In this document: positions 47,699 through 61,087 of the stretch, piece after piece
Layout: every line of letters starts with the position of its first letter
Position numbering within the stretch: position 1 is the first letter of the stretch
NCBI GenBank assembly: GCA_904063045.1
Contig: CAJFCJ010000004.1
Coordinates: forward strand, 246,195-310,194
Direction of reading: 5' to 3'
Source of the DNA: Dimorphilus gyrociliatus
Taxonomy: Eukaryota > Annelida > Polychaeta > Dinophilidae
DNA length: 64,000 bases
Notes under the pieces: model-generated
The model's database searches: none
Seen by the model: only the letters and a program-made list of their open reading frames with translations
What the model was told of the DNA's origin: nothing
Translations under genes and position numbers: made by a program

Positions 47699-49749
47699 CT
47701 GTTTTAAAAGGAAAATACATTAATAATAATTATTAAAGTGTAAATAAAAATGTTCATTGAACGATAATAAAAAGAGAGAAAAAAGAAGCAATCAACTGGA
47801 ATAGATTAGCAAATAACGTAATCGTTTAAAACTAGAAACCAACACTTTTCAACTTTATATATTATTTCGTTGCCGCATTTTTTTTTACTTTTAAATGAAT
47901 ACAGCATCTGAAAAAGAAATTAGCAGCTGCTATCATCATCACACTGACAGCGTTGTAGAAAAGAGTGAAGAAAGTGCAATTAATTTCCATTAAATTAATT
48001 AGCATTAATAACTATTGATAAAAATTAAAAAGACAAGTTTTTTTCAAAAAAGAGAGATGGAATGTTTTTCTATACAACTGTCAGAACAGAGTAATAATCA
48101 GCCTTTTCCCTTTTACAATTGCTTCACATAAATACGGATATTAAAAATTCCAAGAAAGAGTAATTAATCAAAAAACACTGTAGAAACTGTTGTTTTTTTT
48201 TTAATTTGCATTTTATTAATAGGTAAAAAAAAGCTTAGCTCCATAAAGAAAATACCCTGATTTATTTGAATTATCTATCTCCAATCCATCATTTGATTCT
48301 TCGTATAGGTTATGATATTTCAAGAACCTACGTGCATCTCTAGCTCCTTTATCGAAATACTTGAATAAATTTCTCTTTGTTGGTGGAAAAAGAGTGTGTT
48401 TTGCTCGACGAATGTTTTTAGCAGAGACCTAATTTGTTTTGTTAATATTGAAGAAAAAATAGATACATATTTTACATTTTTATAAGTACGATCAGTAAAT
48501 TTCTCTCTTATGGGAAAAAGCTTAGAAAATAATGGAGAAAAATTGCACTGAGTAAATAAGTAATGTTACATGCAATTGTAGTTAATATTTGTTTAAATTC
48601 TGAATAAATTTTTCATTACTTACACGAAAGTCTTGTTTCTTGATGTTCCAATGCATGTTAAGCGAAGACCCGTCTTCTGGGCAAATATCTTGGGTGCCAC
48701 TGAATGGGGAAACTGTAACCGTTCTTAAACCATTGTCCAAAATAGGAAGATTATCTGTCATTCCTCCGTCGATGTACTTAGACCCTCTAAAATCAACTGG
48801 TTCTGTACCCGTTAAATGAGGTACATATGAACTTGCCAAAAGGCACTGAACCAAGTCGTTGTTATCATGAAAAGTGCTTATTAATTTATTTCGTCTTGGT
48901 CTACGATGTGTTGTAATGGAAATATGTAACTTTTTAGAAGCGACCTCGTAACCTTCGTCAGGTATAAGGCTGTGCAAAGTCTCCTTTAGTGGGTCCAATA
49001 AACTGACTCCTGGTGTTAAAACACCGAGTTTCTTTCTGTGAACCATTCTAGCCAATTCATAAGCTACTTCTATACCTTTATCAATTTTCGTTGAATCTAC
49101 ACTTAAAATGGCAGCAACTAGTGATCCTGCGGATGCCCCAGCGAAAAATTCAACATTTTCTTGTAAGAAGCGTTTACCGTGTGTAACCAAACATTGAGCA
49201 ACTCCCAAATGATATAGACCCAAAAATCCACATCCCGCAAATGATAAATTCACTTTCTGACCTGTTTACGAGACGGAATATAAAAATAACTTGCATATAT
49301 GAATATTTCACAGAATCTTTCAATATAAAAAGCATTAATGTTAAGTCTAGTCTATTAATTCTGTCTTGGAACTATGTTACGAGGAAGAAGTACCAAATTA
49401 AAGAGAGTTTTAGTTTTATTCAGTTCACGTTTTACTTAAAATTATTAGCTTTTTAAGAGGGAAAAAATACACAACGGGTGAATAAATTTTAGCTAAAATT
49501 AACATATCACAAAATCTTTACTAAATATTGATTTATTTATTAAGTAATTTACATACCTGGTTTGAGAATTTCTCGTTTTTGTACTTGTCTTTCCCTTTTT
49601 GATAAGGGTCTTCGACAAATTTCATTCGCTTCTGAGCTGTTATCTTCGTTATTTTTTTTCGAGGAATCAACTGCTGCGTCTGTGGTATCGTTATTATCCT
49701 TTTTGGATCTTGGTCTCCTAAGACTAAACCTTCTTAGAAGCGATGGCAT
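47549..49749 (-). CDS. PNPLA: Patatin-like phospholipase/triacylglycerol lipase (PNPLA1-5 group) with two alternative last exons
   Basis: Lipid hydrolase resembling adipose triglyceride lipase. Exons: 49557-49749 (basic N-terminus), 48624-49261 (patatin domain), then either 48216-48428 or 47549-47698 as last exon, both entered in phase 0. The patatin domain shows the oxyanion-hole motif GCGFLG, nucleophile elbow GASAGS and catalytic Asp motif DGGMTDN, so the Ser-Asp dyad looks intact. VNLSFAGCGFLGLYHLGVAQ is typical of PNPLA2/3. Each last exon encodes a version of the ALFPP...GxRDAxRFL helix known from that group. The N-terminal 65-residue basic/acidic extension is unusual, since PNPLA2 starts almost at the patatin motif. 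The two protein forms would be about 347 and 325 residues. Exact paralogue unknown. Confidence 0.9.
48216..48428 (-). other. Proximal alternative last exon of the PNPLA gene
   Basis: 70 codons plus TAA. Acceptor AAATTAG, phase 0. Encodes VSAKNIRRAKHTLFPP, then DKGARDARRFLKY and LYEESND, followed by a longer hydrophobic tail. An AATAAA overlaps the stop (TTAATAAAATG), suggesting its own polyadenylation site. Confidence 0.75.
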
Positions 49750-49987
49750 TCTTACTAAAAAAAAAGAATAAAAAACACAATTAAAATATAATAAAATACA
49801 TCGAAATCGACCTTAATAAGCAGCTCAAACTAATCAAATCATAAAACAATTACTAAAGTATTAATTGTTAAATACCAATTTTCATGAACACTTAAGCCAG
49901 TACTTATTAAATATAAAAGTAATTAATCTCTTTCCTATATTTGAGTTATATTTTTTTTACGTACCGGCTTAGTTAAAGAACACTTCT

Positions 49988-50209
49988 TTAATTATTACAA
50001 GTGATAGTTAATAAAATTTCACGTATATATATATATATATATATATATACTGTATTTACTTTACAATCTTGATCCGGCTGGCGGGATATTCGAGTAATAA
50101 ATGAAATTTTTTTGATACTTTTTATATGTAAACAGATGTAATTTATTGCACAATTTACAAAAAAAGAGAGTAGAATTAAGATAATTATGCCGGGTTCCGT
50201 TGCCACCAT
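49988..50209 (-). CDS. Doubtful small ORF with N-terminal hydrophobic segment
   Basis: Starts MVATEPGIIILILLSFFVNC, a signal-anchor-like segment, followed by a basic region (KSIKKISF) and a donor-like AAA|GTAAAT about 51 codons in. After that the frame runs into a TA microsatellite (YIYIYI). The first 50 codons could be the first exon of a small membrane protein, but I recognise no family and no second exon. It lies in the PNPLA upstream region on the same strand. Listed because the segment is richer in GC than its flanks; probably chance. Confidence 0.2.
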   Translation of the reverse strand: MVATEPGIIILILLSFFVNCAINYICLHIKSIKKISFITRISRQPDQDCKVNTVYIYIYIYIREILLTITCNN

Positions 50210-50848
50210 TATTTAAATACAAAAGGAAACTAACTAGTCTCTAAAAATATTGTCATTAACGGTATTTAACTATGAGCTCTGTCCTGAATTACTTTCACAG
50301 ATGATTTGATAACTTTCAAATATGAACAATAAGAACAGATGTTATAATATTATGAGTAATATTCAATCTTTACAACTTCCGTTGAATATGCTTGTACATT
50401 CATAATTCATACATTTCAATACATACTAGAACATTAATAGATACTCACTCACTGTCAGAAACGTTCTCATCGGATTTTTTTTAAAAAATGATTAGCAATT
50501 CTTCTTTGTTCAAAATCCTAAGGTTTTTATAATTAAATAATATAAAATATCCTATTCAACAGCATTACACTTAAACAATTTAATAATTAACGTAGTGAAA
50601 TTTGTAGATAATCACTCATTTCTAATGAGAAATATCTACAAGTATTAAATAAATAAGTAAAACAAACGTTCAAGCCCATTTATTAATGGACATTTATAAA
50701 ATACACAGATTATCATACCTCTTTGAAAACTAAATGTATTTTTCAAACGTTAAATGCTTTTTTTGTAAATTTTATAATAAAAATATACAGATATTTAAGA
50801 AATCCACGAAAATAAACGAAATGCCGAATGGCTCCCTTTTAGAAATCT

Positions 50849-50870
50849 GTCACGTGATCAGCGCCATTTT
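50849..50870. promoter_or_regulatory. CACGTG plus YY1-like pair upstream of PNPLA
   Basis: GTCACGTGAT (E-box/CLEAR-like, CACGTG at 50851-50856) lies five bases from CGCCATTTT (AAAATGGCG on the minus strand, YY1-like). The pair lies about 1.1 kb upstream of the PNPLA start. It may mark the PNPLA promoter. Motif evidence only. Confidence 0.35.
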
Positions 50871-51272
50871 AGTGGTGAGACTTATTACGTATTATTATAT
50901 AATAACAGCTTATATTACATTTTAAAAAGAGATAATAAGAAAACGAACAATATAAAAAATAAATTTTTAAAAATCTATAAAAATCTTAGGTTAATATTAA
51001 TAAAGCATCTTTATTGTTTTTTATGTTTTGCATTTAACTTAAAAAAACTCAACGTTTTATAAACTGTTGAACCTCACAGTAAGAAGATGATAATCAAGCA
51101 ATTAAGCTCCAATGATTGAACAATTTTAACCATTAAAAGATATTTTAAAACCTACAATTAGAACTTTCTGAATATATCCTCTAATTGAACGAAGAAAGGG
51201 ACTTATTTTTTTAGAAGTGATATTATACCAATATTTTTTATTTCACACTCTTAAAGCTCAATAAGGAGATGA

Positions 51273-51815
51273 TCAGAGAGTTGGTTTGTTGTTAAGATGC
51301 AAGCCAATTCCAAATTCGTAGCTAGATTTAAATTTCTTCCATATAGGAAAACTTTTTAAGTCGTGAAGACTTTTTTCGTTGGTTTTACTAGGTTTGAGAT
51401 AATTCTTTTCATCCAACACCTCTTTAAACATTTCTTGTATTTTCCTTTGTTCCAAAAGCCTGTCAATTTCTCTATTTTGGGCTTTATAATGTTGCATAAT
51501 GTTTGACAGTTTGAATACAATTCTTATTGACTTTTAACACTGTATGTTTCAATAGTTTCAACCTTACACTTATTGATTTCGCGGTTAGTCTCAGAGGGAA
51601 TATTATTTAGCAGCTTTCTTTTGATTGCTGCGGGACGTGATGAACTAGGAACATCTCTATCTATAATTGATGGTAAAGCTAAAGGTAAAAGTCGATTTTT
51701 CTCTAAACTTGTGTAATCTTTCCTTGAAAAATGGTCCGAACAAACCCTCTTTTTTTCACAACTAATGGGTTTTGTTTATATTGTCGGTCCCAATTAATAT
51801 TACGAAGTCTTACAA
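51273..51815 (-). pseudogene. THAP-type zinc finger gene remnant, frame-broken
   Basis: THAP domains are C2CH DNA-binding fingers, often derived from P-element transposases. On the minus strand a frame open from 51775 to 51524 encodes KKRVCSDHFSRKDYTSLEKN then RLLPLALPSI, the second half of a THAP domain (C-x-x-H pair plus LxxxAxPTI-like end). Directly upstream, another frame gives LRNINWDRQYKQNP, fitting the region before that pair; the two frames meet at a seven-A run. Downstream, another open frame (51273-51497, coiled-coil-like QNREIDRLLEQRK) also needs a frame change, near an A4 run. The first Cys pair is not visible upstream. Either a decayed gene, two homopolymer sequencing errors, or an intron arrangement I did not solve. 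Confidence 0.5.
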
Positions 51816-53602
51816 TCTATTGTTTATATCGATACAAATGAGCGATAAATCAAGTTGCTAAGTTTAAATGTTATTAGTACTTTGAATCCCGATCTTAGAC
51901 ATTTGGTAACACTAAAATGGTGGATTGCGCATGCCCAATCTGAATCGACCTTTTGAAATTAATGTTTATCAACACTCTTTAAATTTATCTTAAGTGTCCT
52001 ATTTTCAGTTGTTGAATTTGATTACGCGATATTGATAAGTAGAATATTCGAATTCGACTCAAATATCGTTCATTACTAAAAAAACACAAAATTAAGAACA
52101 CGGTCACCAGCCAACGAATAGAGAAACACAAACAGCAAAGTTTTAACCTCCTCTAGTAGAGAGATTAAAATTTTTTGTTTAAAATCAACAGACAAAAGCC
52201 ATTGAACAATGTCGAATGTAAAGTTCATTTAGCTAACAAATTTTCCCAAATTCCTTAAGCTTAGGAAAAATTTATTTAATATATATATATATATATATAT
52301 AGGCAATCAATACAACATGTTCACAAAGTATAAAATAGCCAATCCCTAATGGTTTATTAATTCACTTTTTTCTTCTTCCTTTCTTTATTCGTGTATAATT
52401 CAAAAAAAAATCTTCTTTTTTACTTTGTTTTATACAAAAGAATAATCTTTTGAAATATGTTAAAAACCATAAAATTTATATCTAATCTGTCTTTATTGGT
52501 TTTTTAATATATGCATAAATAATATAAATATATATATATATATACATAATAAAAATTAGAAAAACATTAGTTCAAAGGTTAAAATAGGTTGTAATTCAAC
52601 TATTTATCTTTAATATAAAAAGTATTTTAATAGGGCACTAGTTTAATAATTTCATATTGTTTGTTCTTTATATTATATATCTTTAACTGAGAACATTATA
52701 TTTCATATTTTTCGTCCCCTTCTCCTCTAATTAAATAATACAAACTATTAAAATACAAATGGAATAAAATAATTATGTCAATAACTAAATAATAACGTAT
52801 CTTATATCAATATTAATTCAAATAGAAAATCTAAAAGTATGCTAATTATTCTCTTATATAATTTAATACAGTTATTCATAAATATTATTAATAGGAATCA
52901 ATTTTTCATGACTCTTTTTATCCATTTGTTTGTAAGGATTATGCATAGTTTCATCTTTCTTTCTTTTTCTTTCTTGATTTTGTTAGTATACCCTAAACAG
53001 TAGATATAGTGCATTTAAGCAAAAAATGGTTCTTGTATATACTAGTACATATCCTTCAAATACAACGCGACCAGCTTATACTTAAACCTATGAAAGATTA
53101 TTTTTAAACAGATAATTAATAGTCTAACTTAGGCCTATAATGCATTGATGAATAAAGCCTCTGCTACGTAGGTGTTTGGGATAGAAAAATTTTATTCATA
53201 TGGAAACGGTGTGGGTGGTAACAGATAATTAATATATAGCAATAGAAAGGATTAAAAGTGGCAAAAATTTGATTAAGTTTGAATAGAAATAGCAATTTAT
53301 GAGTCTAGTAGTCTAAAAAAGTCTACGAAAAACATAATTTGACTATTGCTATTCTAAGGTGAATGGTTTTTTGATAGTTTGCAAATCCTTTCATCATTTC
53401 ATTTATAGTCAAGTCGATTTGTAATGAATCGCATACCACGTGACCAATATTGATTGTCGTCATAGGGATCACCGATACGGTAGGTATACATTCTAATCCG
53501 AATTCATTCAGAGAAAACTTATTAAGACTTTGATATAATTGAAAATATCCTTTATTAGAATTTTAAATAAGGAATTAAAAACAGTGCCTTTATTGAAAAA
53601 CT
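51816..53602. other. AT-rich gene-free stretch with TA microsatellites
   Basis: 1.8 kb with (TA)n runs at about 52279-52301 and 52527-52544. At 51926-51933 is GCGCATGC, close to an NRF-1 site. Near the right end, CACGTG at 53437-53442 lies about 165 bp before DYNLT5. No ORF, RNA gene or transposon ends recognised. Confidence 0.45.
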
Positions 53603-54266
53603 ATGTCATCAACGGACTTAGCCAGGGACCGAGCGGCCAAACTATTGAAGAAGAGAGGTAGTCTCTCTTCTCAAGGAACCAGCAATGAATACAATCTACA
53701 CGCTCACAGGAAGCAAGGGTAAGTAATCTTGGAAATATATTTAAAATGTTTAAGAAATCTAAAAGAAACTGATTGGAAATATATGAACAGTTCCATATCT
53801 ACAATATCCTTTATGGAGGATCATACAAATCAAGAGCACCATCATAAGCCGGCTGTCAAAATGGAAAATACTTATCAGTTGGGACCGACAAAAAAGTTTC
53901 CCGTTGGTCAAATAACTCAAATTATAAGCGATGTATTACAAAGTTACTTGATGGATGAACGCTACGAAGTGGAATTATGTAGAAACATGACGAAAACGCT
54001 TAGTGACGTATGTAAATAAAATATGTATATAATTAATTCTTGAAAAATCGTTCATCAATCAGGTTGTTAAAGCACGAGTGAAGGAATTACAATTGCCACG
54101 CTATAAAATTGTCTGTTTGGTAAATATAGGTGAAGTTAAAAATCAAGGGGTAAAGATGAGTTCAAGATGTCTGTGGGATCCCACTAACGACACTTTCGCT
54201 ACTTATGAATTTACCAACGGCTCTTTATTTGCAACTGCATCCGTTTACGGAATTTATATGGAATGA
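53603..54266 (+). CDS. DYNLT5: Tctex1-type dynein light chain, DYNLT5 (TCTEX1D1) like
   Basis: Dynein-associated light chain of the Tctex1 fold, about 178 residues. Exons 53603-53718, 53791-54007 and 54063-54266; phases agree. N-terminal motif RAAKLLKKRGSLSS and STISFMEDH match the vertebrate TCTEX1D1 N-terminus. The Tctex1 domain runs from MENTYQLGPTKKFPVGQITQ through YEVELCRNMTKTLSDVVKAR and ELQLPRYKIVCLVNIGEV to SRCLWDPTNDTFATYEF and the final FATASVYGIYME. TYQLGP and SRCLWDP set it apart from classical DYNLT1/3. Relatives act in cilia or dynein cargo binding; the function here is inferred. Convergent with the kinesin gene (176 bp). Confidence 0.9.
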
Positions 54267-54442
54267 TATAAAAAAAAACTGTTAAAAATAAGAAAAAATA
54301 TAAACATAATTTTTATTTCTATTAGGGTGAGTATTAAAAAAAAAATAAGAATCAAAAAATTTTGCAAAGTGTTCAGACCTGTTCGTCAATTACTTCGTTA
54401 CTACGGCGATCATAAATAAAAACCGATTATTGTCCTGTCAGT

Positions 54443-57400
54443 TTACCTTACTCCTTGCTTTTGTTCTCTTGCCCTCCTACATTCTTCGGCTTTGTCGAAG
54501 ATACACTTACGTTCGGCTTTCAGTAGTTCTATTACTTCGAGAAATTTAGTGGTTACTTTTTTTAACTCCCTTTCAAGACTATTTATTTTACGGTTTAGCT
54601 GTTCCTTTCCTTCTTCACTCTCTTGTTTTATCCTTTCTCGACTACTCTCTTGATTTTTTATCTCGTTTTTTAATAAAACAATTTTTTCTTCATATTCCTT
54701 TACTCTCGTCTGATATATTTCCTTCTCTTGTTTTAGCTTCTCTTCAAAAAGTTTTCTCCTACTCTCTTCTGTCTCCAATTCTCTTTTTTTCAATCTTTCT
54801 ATCTCTTTCTCTTCCTCTTCCAACTTTCTTTGATAACGTTTTCTCTGATCTTCAAGTTTTTCATCGCAGACACGTCTATCTTCCTCTAACTTTTGAACTT
54901 TTCTTTCATAAATTTCTCGAATCTCTTCTTCTCCTCTCTTAAGTCTTTGTAAATCTCTTTCTTCCTCCAATTTCCGCTGATATCGTCTTCTCTCCTCCCG
55001 CACTTGATCTTCATATAGACGTTTCTCCTCTTCAATCTTACTTAATTTTTCATTGAGTTCCTTCAATTTACCTTCCAATTCGCTCTCGTTCATTTGATAT
55101 CTTTTTATCCTCTTTTCATGATCATCCAACTCAACATCAAATCTCTTTTGGTAAACTTTCTTATCTTCCTCCGAAACTTCTAATTTGAGTTCATACTCTT
55201 TAATCTTCCTCTCAAAGTCATTTTGTTGATTTTTTAAGTTATGCTTTTCGTCTTCAAACTTTCTTTTATGCAATTTACTTTCTTCTTCCAAACGTTTAAA
55301 CCTCGTTTCATATTCCTCTTTTAGACTTTCTATCAATTTTTCATACGAATCGACTTTCGAGTTCTTTTTTTGTTTTTCTTCCAATCGATTTTCATAATAC
55401 GCGGTTAAATCACTAATTTTCCTTTCGTACTTAGCCTTCATATCATCGATTTCTTTCTGTAAGCTAAAAATATCAAAGAAATAACAAATAACTGATTTGT
55501 ATGTCTTTATTGTTATACTATAAAAAAAACATTACTTACACATTTGCTTGTATTTCATTGTTGGTTTTCTCAGTAAGCTTTCTTCTCGTCTCAGGGTCCA
55601 TTGCCTTCTTTAACATGTTATTCTAAAAAATGTCAAATGTATAAAATTTCTTCTTATAAGATCTATGTGAAATTAATACCTCGTGAATGAGTTTACGAAT
55701 AATAGACACTCGATGGTCTTCGTTAACTCTCACAACATTCACGATATTTCTTGCTTTTTGTGCATATCGTAGTGTAGAAATGGTTTCTTCGTAATTTGAA
55801 CTAGCCGGACTAATTGTAGCTAACATTGCTGTCTTACTATTACCTCCAAGACTATCTTTTAGCAAAAATGTCAACTGAGACTCTCGGTAAGGTATATATA
55901 TAGACTGCGATTTCTGATTATCAGGGTTTTGGGAGAGCTGTGTGATGACTTTTCCCAATGTCATCAGACTAAGATTTATAGACTTTCCCTCCTGAAGACG
56001 TTCACCTGTACTACCGGATGCCGCGGCTCTCTCTGATCCAGCTAAATCTACCATATTTATTCTCGAAGTAACGTTATGTTCTTGCACAGTCCCTTCAATA
56101 GTTTCACCCTTCGATTGCGTTAATACCAAAGTGAAAACTGCGTGTGATCTTGATGATTTATCATTCATCCCTGTACTGGCTGTAGCCCTATTTCTCAATC
56201 CTACATTTATCCAATTTAAAGCCTCATCGGCTGAGTCAATACTATAACAAGTTAATCCTTCAACGTAAGGTCCGAAGGTCTGGTGTTCCCTCACTTTCAG
56301 CTAATTTAAGAGAATTTGAATTATAAGCCTGATCATAAATAGTTTAAGTGATAAACGAAAAAGAAAACCACATACATTCTTTCTAGATGGTGTGTTTCCT
56401 GTATTAGACACTCTTCCACAGGAGTATCCGTCGTCATATAAATCATGAATTTTCTCATTATAAATTTCGTAAAAGCTTAATTCAACTTTGGTTCTGATAT
56501 CGTCGCTTAAATTAGAAATTCGTTTGAAAAAGTCTATGCAAAATCTTGGTATTATTCCTTGACTTTTCTCATCTCCCATCATAGAATGACTCTTTCCGCT
56601 TGACGTTTGACCGTAAGCTAAAAGGCAAGTGTTGAAGCCTCTAAATGCAACATCAATTAAAGGCTTGGCTAGAACTTCGTAGACTCTTTGCTGGTCAGAA
56701 AAGTTAGAGTGATTCGGTTCGCATGACCAAAATGAATGCTCATATACAAATTTGTGTACTGTCGAATTATGGCTGATTGTTGTTTCATTATCTTGCATAC
56801 TAACAACGATTTTTGCATCGTGTTCTTTTTCACGTTCCAAGAGAGGTCTACAACGAACAGCAACTACTATTCGACAATCTTCTTGACTATCAGATTTCAT
56901 GGTTTCCAACTCTAAAGTAAAAATAAAAACGACTGAAAATATTTATTCAATTGATGATAAGAGGTAAAAAATCCATGTTATTGTGAAAAACAAAGGTTAT
57001 TCAAGAGTCTTTATAGAATTCCATTTGAAAAATCCAGGGTATTTACTTTCTAATTAAATCAATTATACTTCAAACTTAGCAATCAAATTCTTTTTCAGAG
57101 TATTCGAGTGCTTTATAAACAGGAAAGAAAAAGGTAATTATAGCTTACGTTTCATTGACGAGTCTAGGGTATATCTGCGACTTGGGGAGGGGACAATATG
57201 GAACAATGCAGAGGGATTTTCGTAAGGAGCCGATCGTCGAATTTCCGGGGAGCCAGTTATACCCGTGTTATCAAAAATAGAGCATTCCGCATTATTAAGT
57301 TTGGTATATCCTTCCTTCCTACTTCCTCCTACTGTGGTTTCTAACGTGTGTTTGTTAAATCTTACAGATTTGGAACTTCGTCCTAACGGAGTGGAGGATC

Positions 57401-57476
57401 TTGTACGCTTTGGAGAAGAATTTTCGACCATAGGGTCGAATTTTCTAGCTTTCGCCAGTCGCGACCTGGTATCCAT
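54443..57476 (-). CDS. KIF14-like kinesin (kinesin-3 family), FHA lacking
   Basis: Microtubule motor; the motor domain is closest to KIF14, a cytokinesis kinesin. Exons on the minus strand: 57149-57476, 56376-56911, 55680-56300, 55540-55622 and 54443-55463; about 861 residues. N-terminal basic Ser/Arg/Pro-rich region (1-109). Motor: VAVRCRPLLEREKE, P-loop AYGQTSSGKSHSMMG, VELSFYEIYNEKIHDL, NDKSSRSHAVFTLVLTQ (switch I), NMVDLAGSERAAASG (switch II), YRESQLTFLLKDSLGGNSKT and RYAQKARNIVN. Then about 330 residues of continuous Glu/Lys/Arg coiled coil to the stop. KIF14 normally has an FHA domain right after the motor and neck; none is visible. PRC1/citron-binding parts cannot be judged. Confidence 0.85.
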
Positions 57477-58405
57477 TACTGAAAATCAATTGTTTTAAAG
57501 TTTAACACACGAGGATGTAAAGAATCCACTTTCCATTAATTTGAAATTTCTGATTAAGAAGAGAGGAAATTGCATACTATCATTTCAATATAAAATAAAA
57601 AATTCTATAGCTATTAAATTAATTACCTGCCCGAAAGTCAGCGGTATAATCTGCATAAAATTAGCAATTATATTATCAGTTCTTTTAAAAAACAACCATA
57701 TAACGGAAATTAATCTAACTGAAATATGGTTGCTGACTCTTATTCAGACACGAACCAGTCTCTTTTTTACCTTGACCTTAGAAATGGCGCAAATATTAAG
57801 TACCAGCCGCTTTGATAGAAACAATGGCAGCATGCAGAGGGGTTCGACAAAAAATGTCTAATGCTGAAAAATTATGAGATTAAAATTTTGAATGATAATG
57901 GGTCAAAGTAACTAACCCATAAAAAATAATAAAGTAACTATTGATTTTTATTTAAATGAATTTCAATTAAAGGTTAAGAAGAATAGAAGAGCTAAGGCTG
58001 GCTGAGGGTAAAATGGAAAATTCAGTGTTTTCTGTTGCGACCCATCATGGAAAATAATTCGTCACGAAATATATATTCCAATAAAATTCAGATTTTAAAT
58101 AAATTTTTTTAAAAGATTTCATCCAAGTACATGTAACTGAAATATATTAAAGATTCAATCAAAAATCATTAATTTTCACAGTAGTCACAGAAATTGTTTT
58201 GAATGTTTGTAATTTGTATTAACAAATTAAGCGGAGACTCAGTTTCAAAAGAAACAGTACAGACTTACAGAATGTTGAAAATAATTGTTTCATAAATGAA
58301 GTGTTCCATCATATAATCCACAAGCGAACACAAACGATACAAATTTATTCTCTGTAAAACGCTTACTTAAATACTTTGCTCTGCCAACATTCTTAAAGTA
58401 ATTTA
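57477..58405. other. 5' region of kinesin gene and 3' region of PRMT1
   Basis: 929 bp. A chance plus-strand frame (57541-57861) has no family resemblance. ATTTTCAG ends two bases before the kinesin ATG. The stretch at 57740-57860 is less AT-rich and could be the kinesin promoter. No RNA gene seen. Confidence 0.4.
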
Positions 58406-59931
<1,526 letters not shown>

Positions 59932-60019
59932 GTATTTGAGTTTCCGCTTCCGTTTAAGTGGATTAGTCGGGTGTCGCCGATTTCCTCTTCCTTTTCGTCT
60001 GCAACTACAGAACAGCAAG
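59932..60019. promoter_or_regulatory. 88-bp divergent interval between PRMT1 and RPS15
   Basis: The whole space between two opposed start codons. The RPS15 side holds a pyrimidine tract TTTCCTCTTCCTTTTCGTC ending near 59999, followed by GCAACTACAG. That can be a 5' TOP-type initiator, usual for ribosomal protein genes, or a 3' splice acceptor before AACAGCAAGATG. It must contain both 5'UTRs and any core promoter located outside the genes. Confidence 0.5.
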
Positions 60020-60821
<802 letters not shown>

Positions 60822-61087
60822 ACTTCACGGCTTATGTGCGTTGTGGAGAATGTATTAATAATACATTTAGTATCTTGAAAATATCTGAAAACTTGTAGCT
60901 TAATTTGGCGGAATAGCGATTTAAATAGCATAACAACATGCCTAGGTAATAGATTTATTCTGACAAAACACCTCAATATAAAGCTTTCGGACATATAACA
61001 ATATCTATTACAGATATTTGATAAAATAAGCATATATAACACTTGAATCTGTACTACATTTATAACTAAAGTGAAAAATTGTAAATC

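Larger units (their letters stand above)
49750..51272. other. 5' region of PNPLA and AT-rich spacer
   Basis: 1.5 kb. Contains an acceptor-like T-run ending in TTTTAG at 49755 five bases before the PNPLA ATG, a (TA)n run at 50023-50049 and a doubtful 50-codon ORF on the minus strand (50209 downwards). A promoter-like cluster lies at 50849-50870: CACGTG with CGCCATTTT. No further gene recognised. Confidence 0.4.

Noticed and set aside
50734-50925. 63-codon plus-strand ORF near the CACGTG/YY1-like cluster
   Set aside because: No recognisable domain; composition is that of translated AT-rich DNA.
57541-57861. 106-codon plus-strand ORF between the kinesin and PRMT1
   Set aside because: No family resemblance, no matching exon structure, starts without a good ATG context; probably chance in promoter sequence.
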